Assembly: GCA_002081555.1 (NCBI GenBank)
Contig: KV921210.1
Location: 1 to 64,000, forward strand
Direction: 5' to 3'
Source: Protostelium mycophagum
Taxonomy: Eukaryota > Evosea > Variosea > Protosteliida > Protosteliaceae
Length of the DNA: 64,000 bases
Part shown: positions 31,401-44,100 of the stretch, in pieces
How the letters are laid out: each line of letters starts with the position of its first letter
Position numbering within the stretch: the stretch's first letter is position 1
Notes under the pieces: generated by a model
Told to the model about the DNA's origin: nothing
Seen by the model: only the letters and a program-made list of their open reading frames with translations
Database searches by the model: none
Made by a program: the position numbers and the translations under genes

Positions 31401-33043
31401 ATGGCCGCTCCCACTCCAAACATCATGAAGCCATCACCCATCAAAATGACGAGTTCGGAAACACAACCACCCTCGTCTACAACCAGTCAAAATATCGCCA
31501 ACGCCCCCCCACAGAATACCCAACCCACATCCCCACCGATTTCTGAGACTCCGAAAGATTCATCATCTACAACGAGCCCAACCACCCCTCTACAGGCTCC
31601 TTCTTCTGTTCAAGAAGCAAAGAAGACTTCTCCCGCAAAACCGGCAATACCAAGTATCCCGATACCGCCACCCATCGTAAGCCCGGTAGTCAGCCCACCA
31701 ACTACCTTCAGCCCTGAGCCAGAGAAGAAGACACTCTCGCTGGAAGAGGTGATTACATTGATCATCATGGCTCATCTCTAAATGTCTCAGCTGTTGGCTG
31801 GAATGAATGAGGACGATGAAGAGGATGCGGGCGAGAAAAAACCACCAATCTCTTCACCTTCAGTTCTTAAGAGAGAAGAACTCAAATCATCGGGATCAAG
31901 TGCTTCTGACAAATCGGATGATTCCGAACGTTCTGATTATGAAGATGCGAGGAACAGTGATGATTCAGGACTCGATGCGATGACAAACCGGTTCGATCTA
32001 TCCGATGAAGGTAAAGACCTCACAATTTGGAAAGATGAAATTAACATCACAATTCAGAACACAGAGATGAGGATTTAGAGATTGACATTGAGGCTGATGA
32101 TGACGAAGAGGAAGAGCCAACATTGAAATCCATGACAGCGCCAAGGTAATCCTCTTCACTTTAATCAGCAATTAAGACATCACAGTGCTATGAAGCAAGT
32201 CGATAACACTCCCAACAAAAACCTGGAGGTAAAACAACCTGCACAACCTCCACCCGCAGCCAAATCCTCACAACCTGCACAACCTCCACCTGCAGCACAA
32301 ACCGCACCAGAAAGAAGAGCGTCAGTCACTCCCGCTCCCTCAGTGACTTCACCCTCTAAGAAGAGCAAGGCAGGAAGCGGCAGTGATGACGGTGATTTCC
32401 CCACGTTCGAGCAATGAATTGACTGGCTGTAGATGACTGGGATGATTTTGATACCGACGACATTTTGAATACAAAAGACGAAGAGGATGATCCGAAACCG
32501 CCAATTAAAACTTCTGCACCAGGTAGAAATGTCATATCTGATAAAAATACAGTAGAATCCCACGAAATTTCAGGGATTTATCACTTTATCTATTTCAACA
32601 AGATGAATGGAATCATCCACTAAAAAAATACAGCCGCAAAGCCACCAGTCAAGGCTGCAGCAGCACCCCTCTTCGGTAATTTCAACAGAGGAGGTGTTCC
32701 GATAAAAGCAGCCGCCACGCCTCTTTTTGGCAACTTTGCCAATAAAGCGGGAGTGAAGGCTGCGGCTGCGCCAAACACGCCGACTTCACCATTGATGGCG
32801 AGCATTAAGAAGGCGATGACCCCGGCCACAGGTTCGCCCATAAAGGTTTGTAACAAATTGACATGCCGATGTTGATGAGAGCAGGCATCAACGCCGGGAG
32901 CGAAGCCGGCAGGTTCCATCTTTTCAAACCCGACCTCTAACGCCTCCCCGATGTCTTATCTTTCCAACAAGAAGAGCGACAAAGAGGGATCTGACTCTGA
33001 TGACTCCATTGGAGACTGGGATGACTCTGATCTCTTGCCATAA
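25498..33043 (+). CDS. Giant coiled-coil protein with Pro/Ser/Thr-rich and acidic C terminus
   Basis: Many short exons read in one direction from MNGKGTGRPNGDQLYHTEW to the stop at 33043. Residues from about 26000 to 30800 are almost all coiled coil, rich in Gln, Glu, Lys and Ser (for example SESVNSMKNEISMLQNDVML, QRQQQDNRTE, EEIRILQERLSN). From 30830 the protein becomes Pro/Thr/Ser-rich and low in structure, with repeated TPLFGN/APLFGN motifs (near 31010, 32665 and 32715). Acidic patches follow, including DDWDDFDTDD (32432) and a C terminus ending GDWDDSDLLP. Probably a scaffold or tether (inference). I do not recognise the family. Some exon borders in the Gln-rich part are uncertain; length perhaps 1,700-1,900 residues. 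Confidence 0.75.
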
Positions 33044-33306
33044 ATATCTCAAAAAATGAAACCAGTTATTCTCGTTTGACTTGGCCGAATATTTCCTTGC
33101 TCTTTTCAATTCTTTCAAGACTTTTGAAACTGATAAAAAAGGAACATTTATTTTTTCAATAATCCCGGTAAGCGACGTGACCATCGCGGTAAGAATACCC
33201 CGCGGACACGGATTTGTTGGGTTTTAGTATCGATTTCAAAATAACAAATAAACAGTCAAAAATATTTTTATTCTACTTTGCAAGAGTTGTAATGTGAAAG
33301 TACGGC

Positions 33307-36289
33307 TTATACATTTTTATTTGCTACCCAGCATAATCTTTCCTTGTCTTGCACATCAAGGGTGGGGTCAAAACAAATTGGCAATGGATACGCGTTTGTC
33401 ACTGCCTCTCTCTGTTTTTCTACCTCCTCTCGTGCCTCTTGCGCTGTTGAAGCACCTTCTCGCTCGGCCATAACTGCCTTCCATGATAACAGCCTTAATT
33501 TGATCGTCTGATGGAACACTTTTGGTCCCATTGCTGGGTGATGTTAGAACATGCAATAAAAGATAAATATTCACCTTGCATTGACGTGTCGATGTGTCGC
33601 AAAGCAACATCTAAATCCTCTTTTGATGCTGTTTGTTGTGCGTCCATCAACATCAACTTGGTAACACACCACCCTAGTAGAATAAGAGGACAAGTTGGGC
33701 AGGCCACTGCGCAGCGTCAGTCACTTGCAAAAACATGTAAATAAAAAATAATAAAAGGAAATATCTCACTGTGCGCGTCATGCATCCCCCTCTCTGCAGA
33801 GATGATCTGCCTCACCACATTACCTCCATATTTCTTCGCTTTGGAGGACTTTGCGACTTGTGAGAGGAGGCTCATACTGCCCCAAAAATAGATTGAGGAC
33901 TGATGTCGGATTGTGTGTTCCAGGTCTTGCACATCAGCTTCCATCATGTAGAAATCATCGGCGTTCTGAGTCAACTGCTTCAAATCAGCGCAGGCATGAA
34001 TGATTCCCTCCTTAAACATATTTTACTCTAGATCGAACGAAGAGATGAAGAAGATAACCATCATTTGATCGAGATCAAAAAACATATCTCAGAATATACC
34101 TCATCCCTTGCGCTCTGGTTCAGTCTTACACCGACAAGTTGGAACAATTGAATCAACATGATCCTCTTGTCGACGCTCTCCAGCAGATCGAATTCGTCAT
34201 CAGCCTCCTGCTTGGTCAGAATTTGGTTGCCGAATTTTTCGTAGAGGTTGACCCTGATTACGGCTCGCCAGTAACTTGTGGATTTACTGGAGAGACCCAG
34301 TAATTGGTTGCAGAAAGAGGAAACGGCCTGGGATATTTCAGGTTTTTAATATTCATCTTCTGAAATTTATACTGGCAAAGTATATTTTTTTTCACAAAAC
34401 TTGGGAAAGATCTACCTTGTGTAACGACCTGTTTTGCTCTCCAGACTCCAACATTTTCAATCTCAACATCGCTTTGAAGTCATCCTTTGCCACTCTGGCC
34501 ACGCACGTGGTCAAGATGAGCTTCTTCACATCGGCAGATGCTGATGCACTCCTGACATATCCCATGTGCCTCACGTTTATCTTGTGTCTGTGTATCTCGT
34601 TCACGCCAACTATCCTAAGAACCTTTTTTTCTCAGCTTTTTTCTCAATGAGAGTATGTGTTGATTGCATAGTTGTCATGATGACGTCACCTTTTGTAGAT
34701 CTTCATAGGATGGGGTATCAGACCAGATATAATCCCAATCGGTCTGGAGCTCATCCAGATATTTCGCATATTCTGGAACGCAGGTGTTTTTTATTTTGAT
34801 TGTGGCTTCAGACACCTACAACGAGTCATTATTTTTCACGGTTTCTAAAAATAGAATGAGAAATACCAGCTTATTAATCGCATTTCTCTTGTCAGTGTCT
34901 TCATCAGCATTCCACTTAGTGAAAGCGTCGCTACATAGCGGTTCCGGGTTCGACGCAACCAGCTGCGACCTCAGCAAGGCGTAAAACACAGACCGGCTGT
35001 TTTTATCGTGGGTGAGGGAGGGGTCTTCCGGGGGCATCACCCTGCCGAAATCTACAACGTAGTATCTGTCATCGTGACCATGGTGGCCCTCGATGTCTCC
35101 TGGTCCGTAGATCATCTTCTTCTCCTTTAAACCAGTCATGTGTCCACTGATGTGGATGCGTTCTGCGGCGGTCTTCATGAGGGTGTTTAATGTCTGAAAA
35201 TTCGTCAGAATTTTCTGGTGACGTCATCGACAGAAGATTCAAATTACCTCATCGGATGTGTGAACGGACACACCAGCATCATTGCTTCCATATTTGATAG
35301 TATTTTTATCGATAGGCAACACCGGCATCGCAATCAGCCTGAAACCTGAAACATTTTTAATAAATCGTCAGAGTTTTTATATTCTCTGACAATTTTTCAA
35401 AGAATAAAAATCACCTTTGTAGTCTATAATAGCCATCATCGGGTAAAACAGTCCGGGGACGTGGGTGTTGCACATCGCTTCTAGTCCTTTCATCTCATTT
35501 TTAGAGGTTCTGGATGCGCTTTGGTGGTCGGGTTTATCTTGTCCATACATCCATACTTGTGGCTCCTCACTCAATAATGAATCACCTGGAAATTTCTCAG
35601 AAAATTCGTCAAGTATTCACAGAAATTCAGAAGATTCAAACCGAACTTTCAAAATTTAAAAAATCTCACCAGCAAATTTAAATAAAATATTTTGTACAAT
35701 GTATTTTCTTCCACCAGCAACACCCCCGATGTCCACAGGTCTGAAAGTCTTCTTTTTGTTGGAAAGAAAAATCTCATTGATGATGATCTTGGCGTACAGA
35801 GCTGCCGCGTCTGCAAATTCCTTGGCAAGTTTATGGCCCGCGTGCCACGGAACGCTCAATAGAAATTCCGAGGAATCCTTCGTCATCGGATTCTGCGAAA
35901 TTTCAATGAAATCCCTTCGAAATTTCGGGGGAAATCACCTGGTTCAGAGTGTGTCCGATCTGCTGGCGGACCTGCTGGTATTCTGCATTCCAATCTCTCA
36001 CTTTCATTGTTCCTGTACTGAGGCCAATATTCAGTGAATCCTCCTCCTATGATGGTCAATATCCGCCAAGTTGTTGCAGACTTATAGATTCTCCAGTCAT
36101 GGTAATGGACACGTTAATTACCGAGAATTTTAACATGAAGAAAAGCTGGCACCAATGTCTCACCTCAGATTTCATGTCGACCTGCGACAAGTCTCTGTAC
36201 GCATTTGTCAAGTTGACAGAACCTCTTCTACTTCTTGGCGAGTGAAAGGCGGTGTAGTTGTTGGAGCCTTGTAATGTGGCTTGGACCAT
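33307..36289 (-). CDS. CLU-domain protein (clustered-mitochondria family, short form)
   Basis: Start MVQATLQGSNNYTAFHSPR at 36289; the stop follows LCWVANKNV at 33307. CLU features in order: LLSVPWHAGHKLAKEFADA, FRLIAMPVLPIDKNTIKYG then SNDAGVSVHTSDE, RIHISGHMTG, DDRYYVVDFGRVMPPEDP (the family's DF.R..PPE motif), HKINVRHMGYVRSASAS, and KKLILTTCVARVAKDDF. CLU proteins bind mRNAs for mitochondrial proteins and affect mitochondrial distribution (known). This one is roughly 700 residues, shorter than typical CLU proteins of about 1,300, and I see no clear TPR tail, so it may be a divergent member. The intron ending at 34815 uses the acceptor CGTTGTAG. Confidence 0.82.
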
Positions 36290-36487
36290 GTTCTCTTCCC
36301 ACGAGTTCGCCTTGTTGTTGACAGAAATGCGTGGCGCGATGACCGGGGATAAAAACCGAGAGGACTCTCTCTAAACATTTTCAGCCCTTGCAAATTGCAT
36401 TCTCATTCCAAGATGTTACAGAATGGAAGTGAAATCGAGGCCGACCAAGCTTAGTATCAAGCCAGTCGTGTCTTTTGTTCCATGTGA

Positions 36488-37500
36488 TTACGTCACCTTG
36501 TTAGTCTTCTTCGGATTTGGTGGAAGAGGTGCAGATGCTTCTCCTGAATCGTAATATTCAACGTTTTCCACGACAACATCATCATCATCATCAGAATCAG
36601 AGCACGTGCTTCTGCTATCGTCCTCGCTCTCATTTTCCTCAGCTCCATATAGAGCACTTGCATCTCCCTGAGTTTCATTTGCAGTCGGGAGGTAGCTGCT
36701 GTGCACAGAGGTGTCGCTATCACAATCACTATCTGACCCAGGCTGCCACAAAATGAGTTGATTGTAGCTAATTTCCCGAGAGAACAAACCAAATTATAGC
36801 TATTGTCCTTTAGCTCGAAGTTTCTGTTTGTCATTTCGTCCAACACATAAGAATTGAGGAGTTGGTTGGTGACCTTCAAACATAAGCATGTTCTTTATAA
36901 AAAATAAGCGCTTACAGTGTCGTCATCGTGAGCTTCAGAAAGTACTAATACAGGTGCACGTGGAAAGTCGTTCATGTTTCCAAAATGCAGACGAAGCAGT
37001 CGGAGTGTACCAGGGTAGATCTGGTCGGATCTAGCATCTGTCAGATAAAAATAATGTGAGCATCACGTCAACCTTTTGATCTGAATTTTCTCTATTTAGA
37101 AATTGGAGAACTTGTTCCCTGCCCCAAGAGTTTTCTACTAGCGCTGCACGGCGACAGAATTGTCGGTCCGAATAGGCATTATTGGTATGAAATGAGTGCT
37201 TTGTGGCCCACATGCTGATGCTGGTAAAATGCCCCTCAGATTGCGAGTTTTCTGCATTTTAGTGTCGGCAATTTTGGTGCCTTTTTATCTTTCAAAAATC
37301 CTCAGATGTTGTGGATGTCCTTCTTGCTTCGCCGATTGGAATCCCTTGTGATGGAAAGAATGTTCGGATCACTTTTTCTGCAAATAACCAGTCTACACTG
37401 CTGTAAGTACAGTCTACTTTTGTATCAACAAATGAGAAGATCTCGATTGTTTTTAATCGCGCCGAGAGAAACTCACCCATCCGCCGTTCTGATCAATATT
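36488..37500 (-). CDS. Unknown protein with acidic Ser/Asp/Glu-rich C-terminal tail
   Basis: Clear 3' exons: TLRLLRLHFGNMNDFPRAPV ... SEAHDDDT, then VTNQLLNSYVLDEMTNRNF and ELKDNSYNL, then a tail with SDSDCDSDTS, SEDDSRSTCSDSDDDDDVVV and a C terminus ending NPKKTNKVT. These join in phase. The 5' part is not settled. One reading starts MWATKHSFHTNN at 37213 but does not enter the next exon in phase. Another begins MHHTRNVILIRTADG near 37520 and runs into VDWLFAEKVIRTFFPSQGIP. I do not know the family. The gene is divergent from the SMG7-like gene at 37531. Confidence 0.55.
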
Positions 37501-37530
37501 ACGTTCCTTGTATGATGCATCACGACTGAA

Positions 37531-40500
37531 CATGCAAACTCAGTCGGTAATTCATACTGAATTAATCAACCAAGAAGACCTGATCAGTGCTCCCGTTGCC
37601 TATAGGTGAGCTGAAGAATGAATTTCCGTTCTCTCTGATGCCTTTTCAGGAAGAGTCAAGAATTAGAACGAGAGCTGAGGAGCGCACTTAAAAGGAAGAG
37701 TATCTTTGACAAAAGTGTCATTTCCATCAGAAATGCGTGAGTCATTTCGTTCTTTGGCGAACATACTGACATTTTAAAGCATCATGAAATTGTACGAAAA
37801 CATTATTTTCATGGACTATGATTTTGCTTCTGAAAAGGATATTGAAATGCTGTTATGGAAGACTGTTTTCTACAAAATTATTGAAGAGTATCGCAAGATC
37901 ATTCGCAAGGTAGCCATTTGTCACTTGATCTAATCTGATTATTTCAAGTGTGTATCAGAAACCAAATCTCCTTCTACCAATGAAGAACTCCGCAAGATCT
38001 GCGAGTCTTTTCATCAGTTCCTACAAACATCGAGCTCCTTCTATGAGAATCATCTGATCAAGAGGTTCATGTCACAATATGATTTGAAGATGGATGGATC
38101 GGTGGATTACACAGTGAGAGAAGAAAATAACATCCACAAGAGCTTCCTGAGCTGTCATCGCTGCTTCATTTTCATGGGAGATCTTGCCAGATATCACAGA
38201 GACATGATTGGTCAACCACATCAACAGGATTGGATTCTTGCTGGCGCTTTCTATTGCCAGGTATTTGTGATTTCATGTGATGTGATCACAAGATCATTTT
38301 CACCATCAAATTTTATTTGTGGCAAGCCAAGGAAGACACATGATCCAAACATTTTTTTGCCTTTTGCCAGTTCAAAGATGCTGGTGTAGCACAGTCATCA
38401 GAAACATTGTGATAGTGGCAGAGTCACCATGAAATATATAACTGTTGCAAGTGATATCTCGTTGCAAAGAAAGATGACTGAGAGCTACAGGCTCTATATC
38501 TACTTCCAGATAATGGAAATCCACACAACCAACTGGCAGTTCTGGCGACTTATGCGGATGACGATTTCCTTGCAATTTATCATTATTTTAGAAGTCTCAT
38601 TCTGGTGCAACCCTTCACCACAGCCAGAGAGAACCTGATGGTTTTATTCGAAAGAAACCGCACCAAATACGAGGGAATGACAGGGGGTGACGTAACCATG
38701 GAGAGGATACTTACGCATAGATTCGTAAGATCCCACGGGATCCTGTTCACAAAGACAAGCTTTGAGAAGTTTTATGCGATATCACATGAGATGGTCACAC
38801 TTTTTGGACAATTTGTGGCTAAAGACGGGAAGACTTTGGGATTTTCTGACAGATGTGTCAAGATGACAGCCGTCAACATCTCGTCAATCTACAATGCAAT
38901 ACAAGGTGATATATTTGGGAATATGAGATTTTGACGCGTTGTAGTGGGTGCGGGAAGCTACGCGGAAATCAGTCAGCGTTCGGCCCAGATGACTTACGGG
39001 CTGCTCATCTCCTTGCAAGTCTTCGAGAAGTTAATTATTTACGCATCCGCAAGTATTGACGACATTTTGGTGGGAAAATCACCGTCTACAATCCTGGCAC
39101 CTGTCACTGTCTTCATGGATTTCTTGTCGACAAAGCCAGAATATTTGAGACATATTGTACAGACTGCAAAAGATGCACCATCAGAGCACAAGTGAGTTGA
39201 TGACCCCTGAAATATCATTATTTAATATTTACATCATTGTAGATTGCTGATGCCATTATTGCAAGAGGCAGTGATTCAGACACTCAGGATGGCCAATATG
39301 ATCATGTCGACATTTCCGAAAATTGTCGACGAAGACTTGTACAGAGTCCCCCTCCGAGAAGAGATGGAGCTGAGGGGTTTTCTGCCATTAGAAAAATACC
39401 GGAAAATACCGTTCTCCCGCCAAGTGATATCGCAAAAGGATGATGACGTCATCGATGACGAACAACTACAAAGTCAGAACAAGAAGAGACTTGCCAAGAT
39501 CATTCACTTTGCAAGTTTTCTGTGCACATCAAATTCTGATGAGGTGAAATTTATTTCATTCAACGGGATGGAACAAGACTAATTCTATTTTTAGAACAAA
39601 GCTCTGTTGTATAAGAGCGATGACGGAAGGGTGTTCTCTGATAAGCCAATGGGCAGGAGTAACATTGTTTTGAAACCCCTCCACATATCTACAACAAAGA
39701 GTAAACCCACCCCCATCCCCAGACACTCTTCCACTACAACAGAACCTTTGTCGACAGTTGAAGGAATGTCGACAGTTGAAGGAATGTCGACAGAAGAGGA
39801 CGGGAACGCATTGTTGAAGACACTTGATTCACTCAACCCACAAGGAGAGGATTCAGACAAATTTCCGGTGATGGATGGAAGTTTCACGGAAAAGTTTATA
39901 GATACTGTTCATGAAGTACTGGAGGAGACACGTGTCGACAAAGATGAGGATCTTGAGGACGAGATCATTATGTACAAGCCCGAAGGTATTTATAGATCAT
40001 CTATACGAGAATAAAATGTGTACAGTGACACCGAGATCGGCTAATATTAGCTCGTCTACAATACCACCATCTCCAACCAAGATGCCCCCTCCAAATGTGA
40101 TCGGTGAGTATATATTGAGATGACTAACGCTGACGTCATCAGGTTCAGGCAGAACATCAAACCCCTTCCCAGGGGACAATGACACGTCATCAAGTGTGGA
40201 CAGTAAGGAGAGTACTCACACATTTGAGCTATTTAGAGGTAACACTCATCTTCCTCTTGAAACTTTGACACATGGCAGGACAGAATAACCCCGCACAGCA
40301 GAGCATCAGTACCGCGACTGATGCTAAAAATAGTAACGGCAGCCTCTACAATAGGCCAAACAATAACTACGGGATGGCTCCATCCCAGTTTGGCCCATTT
40401 TCTCCCGCCATTTCCTCGTATCTCCCGCCCAACCCTCCCTCTACTTCGGCGGTCTACAACGGGACTTTAGGTAACATCTACAACTCGACGAACCCGGCAT

Positions 40501-40751
40501 CGTGGTCGCCTATATTCCAGCAGAACCCGCCGGCCACTCAAAATTCAAATATTGAAACTTCGTTCTTTGGCGGGAACCACGGACCTCTCAGTTGGCTTCC
40601 ACAAGGAAATTCCGCGAGTTTTCCCGGAAACTTCGGGAACACATCCGCACAGATGCCCTTTCCCTTTCCAGGAGGACAGTCTGGACAAGATCCAAAAATA
40701 ACCCCTAAAAGCCAATCAGAATACAAGACATCCAACCCTTTTGTCTCCTGA
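37531..40751 (+). CDS. SMG7/EST1-like protein (14-3-3-like/EST1 TPR domain)
   Basis: Start MQTQSVIHTELINQEDL. Visible family motifs: LKRKSIFDKSVISI; CHRCFIFMGDLARYHRD; the hallmark ALYLLPDNGNPHNQLAVLA formed by joining exons across an intron of about 230 nt; then TYADDDFLAIYHYFRSLILV and PFTTARENLMVLFERNR; later EMELRGFLPLEKY. EST1/SMG5-7 proteins bind phospho-UPF1 in nonsense-mediated decay or act at telomeres (known). The long C-terminal tail is disordered and rich in Ser, Pro, Asn and Gly (NPPSTSAVYNG, NFGNTSAQMPFPFPG), as in SMG7. A TVEGMS repeat occurs twice near 39755-39790. About 800 residues. It probably acts in mRNA decay. Confidence 0.85.
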
Positions 40752-41103
40752 GGCAGGCTCTCAAGGTGAAGATCTACTTTTATGAGCCTGAATGATCTAG
40801 TTTTCTTCAAAGTGAAATTCTTTGGCGCTGGAGAAGGGCATCTCAAGGCACGCTTATTTTGGACAAGAACAAAGTATATCAAATATAATTGCACTAAGGT
40901 GTTTCTATTCAATGCAGACTCTGATTTCATTATCTGTTCAAGAAGAGCACATTTACTGCCTGAAACACTTGCCGTAAATCACAGGCGTGCATCGAGCTGC
41001 TGCGGTTGTTGCCGTGTGGTTTTTCTCGGAAGTGTTGTAGATGCAGATTTATTAGAATGAGAAGCCCAAAATGCAAAGAAGGCCGAATTCCACATTTTGA
41101 TTG

Positions 41104-44100
41104 ATGACCTCCCAATCCATCAACCTCGGAGAGAAAACACCTGATGAGAGACGTGATATAGTTCTGTCACAGTGGAAGACTAAACCTTGCATGCAAATCA
41201 GCTGTGCAGGTCTGACAAATTGGGCGGTTTGTCCGTATTATCATGCACAAAAGAATCAAGCTCAGAATGAACCTCACAGAAGGAATCCTTTCGAGTGTCT
41301 CGAAGGAGAAGACAGTTATTCCTATGCTTATGCACCAGATGAGGGAAACAAACTTGAATATCTGTATCATCCTCTTAACTATAAGAAGACTGTATGCGTC
41401 AAATATGAGAAGACAAAGATCTGTGAATATGGCCTGTGGTGCGCACACAGGTGATTATGATCACATTACATTTCCTCTCAACTTTTGCAGACACGTGCAC
41501 GCTGGCGAAGATCAAGACCGAGGAATGCGGTTATATGAGAGGAAGGCTAGTTATGGACAATGGAAGTACATAGTTCTTCATTTTAAGACAGAGAAATGCA
41601 ATATAGAGGCTCATGTGGGCCAGGATCAGTATTTATGGATGTGCCCAGGTTGGCATTCTGCTCAGGTGATTCATACAGATTAGGCGAGAAGATTGAATTC
41701 TTAAAGGACAGGAGGACAAATGCAGTGTCGGTTGATTTTGTTTCTGGAGAATGGGAACCGCCTGAGTCACATCAGATCTCTAAATTTTGTCATCCTGATC
41801 ACTTGATGAAGGTGCATTGCAATTATGGTGATAAGTGTAGGAATTTCAGATACTGCAGGTATGCACACTCCAGAAATATTTTTCTTGCATTCTATTCAAT
41901 CCAAAAATATATCTTGTGACTAATGATATCTCATCATACCATTCATTTATCATTGTCTTCCACGTCCATCATCATTTTCAAGATGGATGATCATTTTTAA
42001 ATGACTGTTTATTAATGATGTCATTCCGCACAAAAACCCAATTACGAAGGTTCATACATCATCCTGAGGACATCATCAACGTGCCTCTGTGGTCACAACA
42101 ATTGAAAAGGGAGATCATGGAACAAAAAAGAATGGAGGATGACATCTATATACAGAATGCATATAGAGATCTGTCCTTAGCACCAGATATAACCCCATCA
42201 CCAGTGTGAGTGATGACGTCATCAATGAAATCATTTTGTGGTATTTTTAGAGTCAAATGATGCATCCGGCAAAATTCGTCAGAAGAATCTTCATTTGTAC
42301 CTTATAAAACAATTATGATTTTTTCACCTGCAGATCTGCTTGTCATTTGTGGAACTATAGACTTTTGTGCACATGATATCTATAAATAGAATGGTAAGTT
42401 CTAAATGTTGAAGGCGCACACCAGATAGAAAATACCATTCTATGCCAGAGACAGCAAGGACAATCCCAACAGAACCTCGTGAGTACCACAAGTAAAAGAC
42501 AACACTGACCCAAAACAGCCAACTGGCCAAATTTAGATTCAATGGTGAAGGCGAAGTACATATTTGCCTTTGAATCCGCAATCAACAAGATGAGAGAGGA
42601 AGAGCATAAAGATTTCGGAGAATGCGTCAGGATGCTAAAAGCAGATCCCGAGCGTCTTTACAAGCTGATCAAGAACGAAGTGCGATGGAGGACCAATGAA
42701 AACAGTCTGATCAATTTCCTACAAATTCTGGTGAGATTTCTGGGAATTTTCGAAGAAAATTCATTGAAAAATGCAGGGTATCAACAATGTCAATTTCTCA
42801 CGTGATATCCGGACGGGAAATACAGCTAGAAAATTCCACACAATTTTAGATCAGGCAGAGTCTCAGAATCAATACCACCAATCGTTGGAGAAACTCTCCA
42901 TCAGCACAGTCCCACAGACGAAGCCTCGTGATCCTCCACCATTGAAAATGGACCCTGGCGCCACACCTTATGAATTTGTACCAAAAAACAAGACAGTTCC
43001 AGCTCCTGCAAAACCTCCACAAGAAAGATTTGAATCGTTCAAGCCGATTGAGGCCAAAACCCCTCTATTCACCATGAAGGAAGAACCAAAGGTGCGAATC
43101 CATATCTATATTTTATATATATTTTATATATTATTTATGTTGTGAGATCGTCGTATGGAGATTACAATGTTGATTTATTTATATATAACAGGACTTTTTT
43201 AGCACAGAAAAAAGAAATGCATTGTCGATCAAGTGAGCTCTCATTCAAAAAATTTTTTCTAACAACCCCAAGTTCACCAACAAAAAAACCCACGTCACAA
43301 AACAGTTTAGAACAAGAGAAATATCCATTAGAAGAGAGAGCACCCACACAAGGAGGTCCACAAGGTATCAGAATCAACTTACGGCAGAGATATTACGTGG
43401 ACCCGGAGAGTCACCGGATCGATCCCGACGGGTCCCATTTTTTTTCCGGGACTTGGGTGAAGAAGCCGAAAGAAGAGAAGATCATTGTACATCTATTTCC
43501 GGATGTCGACGACCCCGATCACATCATCGACTATGTCGACAACCTCAAACAACTTGAACACCCCAATATCTCGAGACTTTTAGATAACGGGGAGACGAGC
43601 GGTAATGTGATGGGGATTCCGGAGCAAACGAGTTATGTGGTATTTGCTGCAGGAGGACAGGACAGTTTGTTTGACTTACTCGAGAGATTTTGGCGGCAGG
43701 TGAATTAATTTCTCATTGTTTTATGATTTTGAGGCAAAATGATTTGGAAATTTCAGTGAAAATATTTCCTTCGTATTGAAAAACACAGCCGGATCACCCC
43801 GATATCTACCAACTGTTTTATAACTCTTTTCCCGAGGGAAAATTGATGCCAAGACAACGGACAATAGAGATGTGCCGGACTATCTTTAGAGCGGTGCAGC
43901 ATATGGAGTCTAAGCGAGTGAGACACGGGGATATCAGTCCTCACAATATTATTTATAGCAAAGGCGAAGACAACACGCACAAACTTTCGCTTACGAATTT
44001 CCCCATCGAAGAGATAAACAGGTCGGTTTCATTCCGATGCAACGTTTTCATTCTGATGAAATTGAAAGAATTGAATAAATCCAGGTTAAAGAGGCAACAG

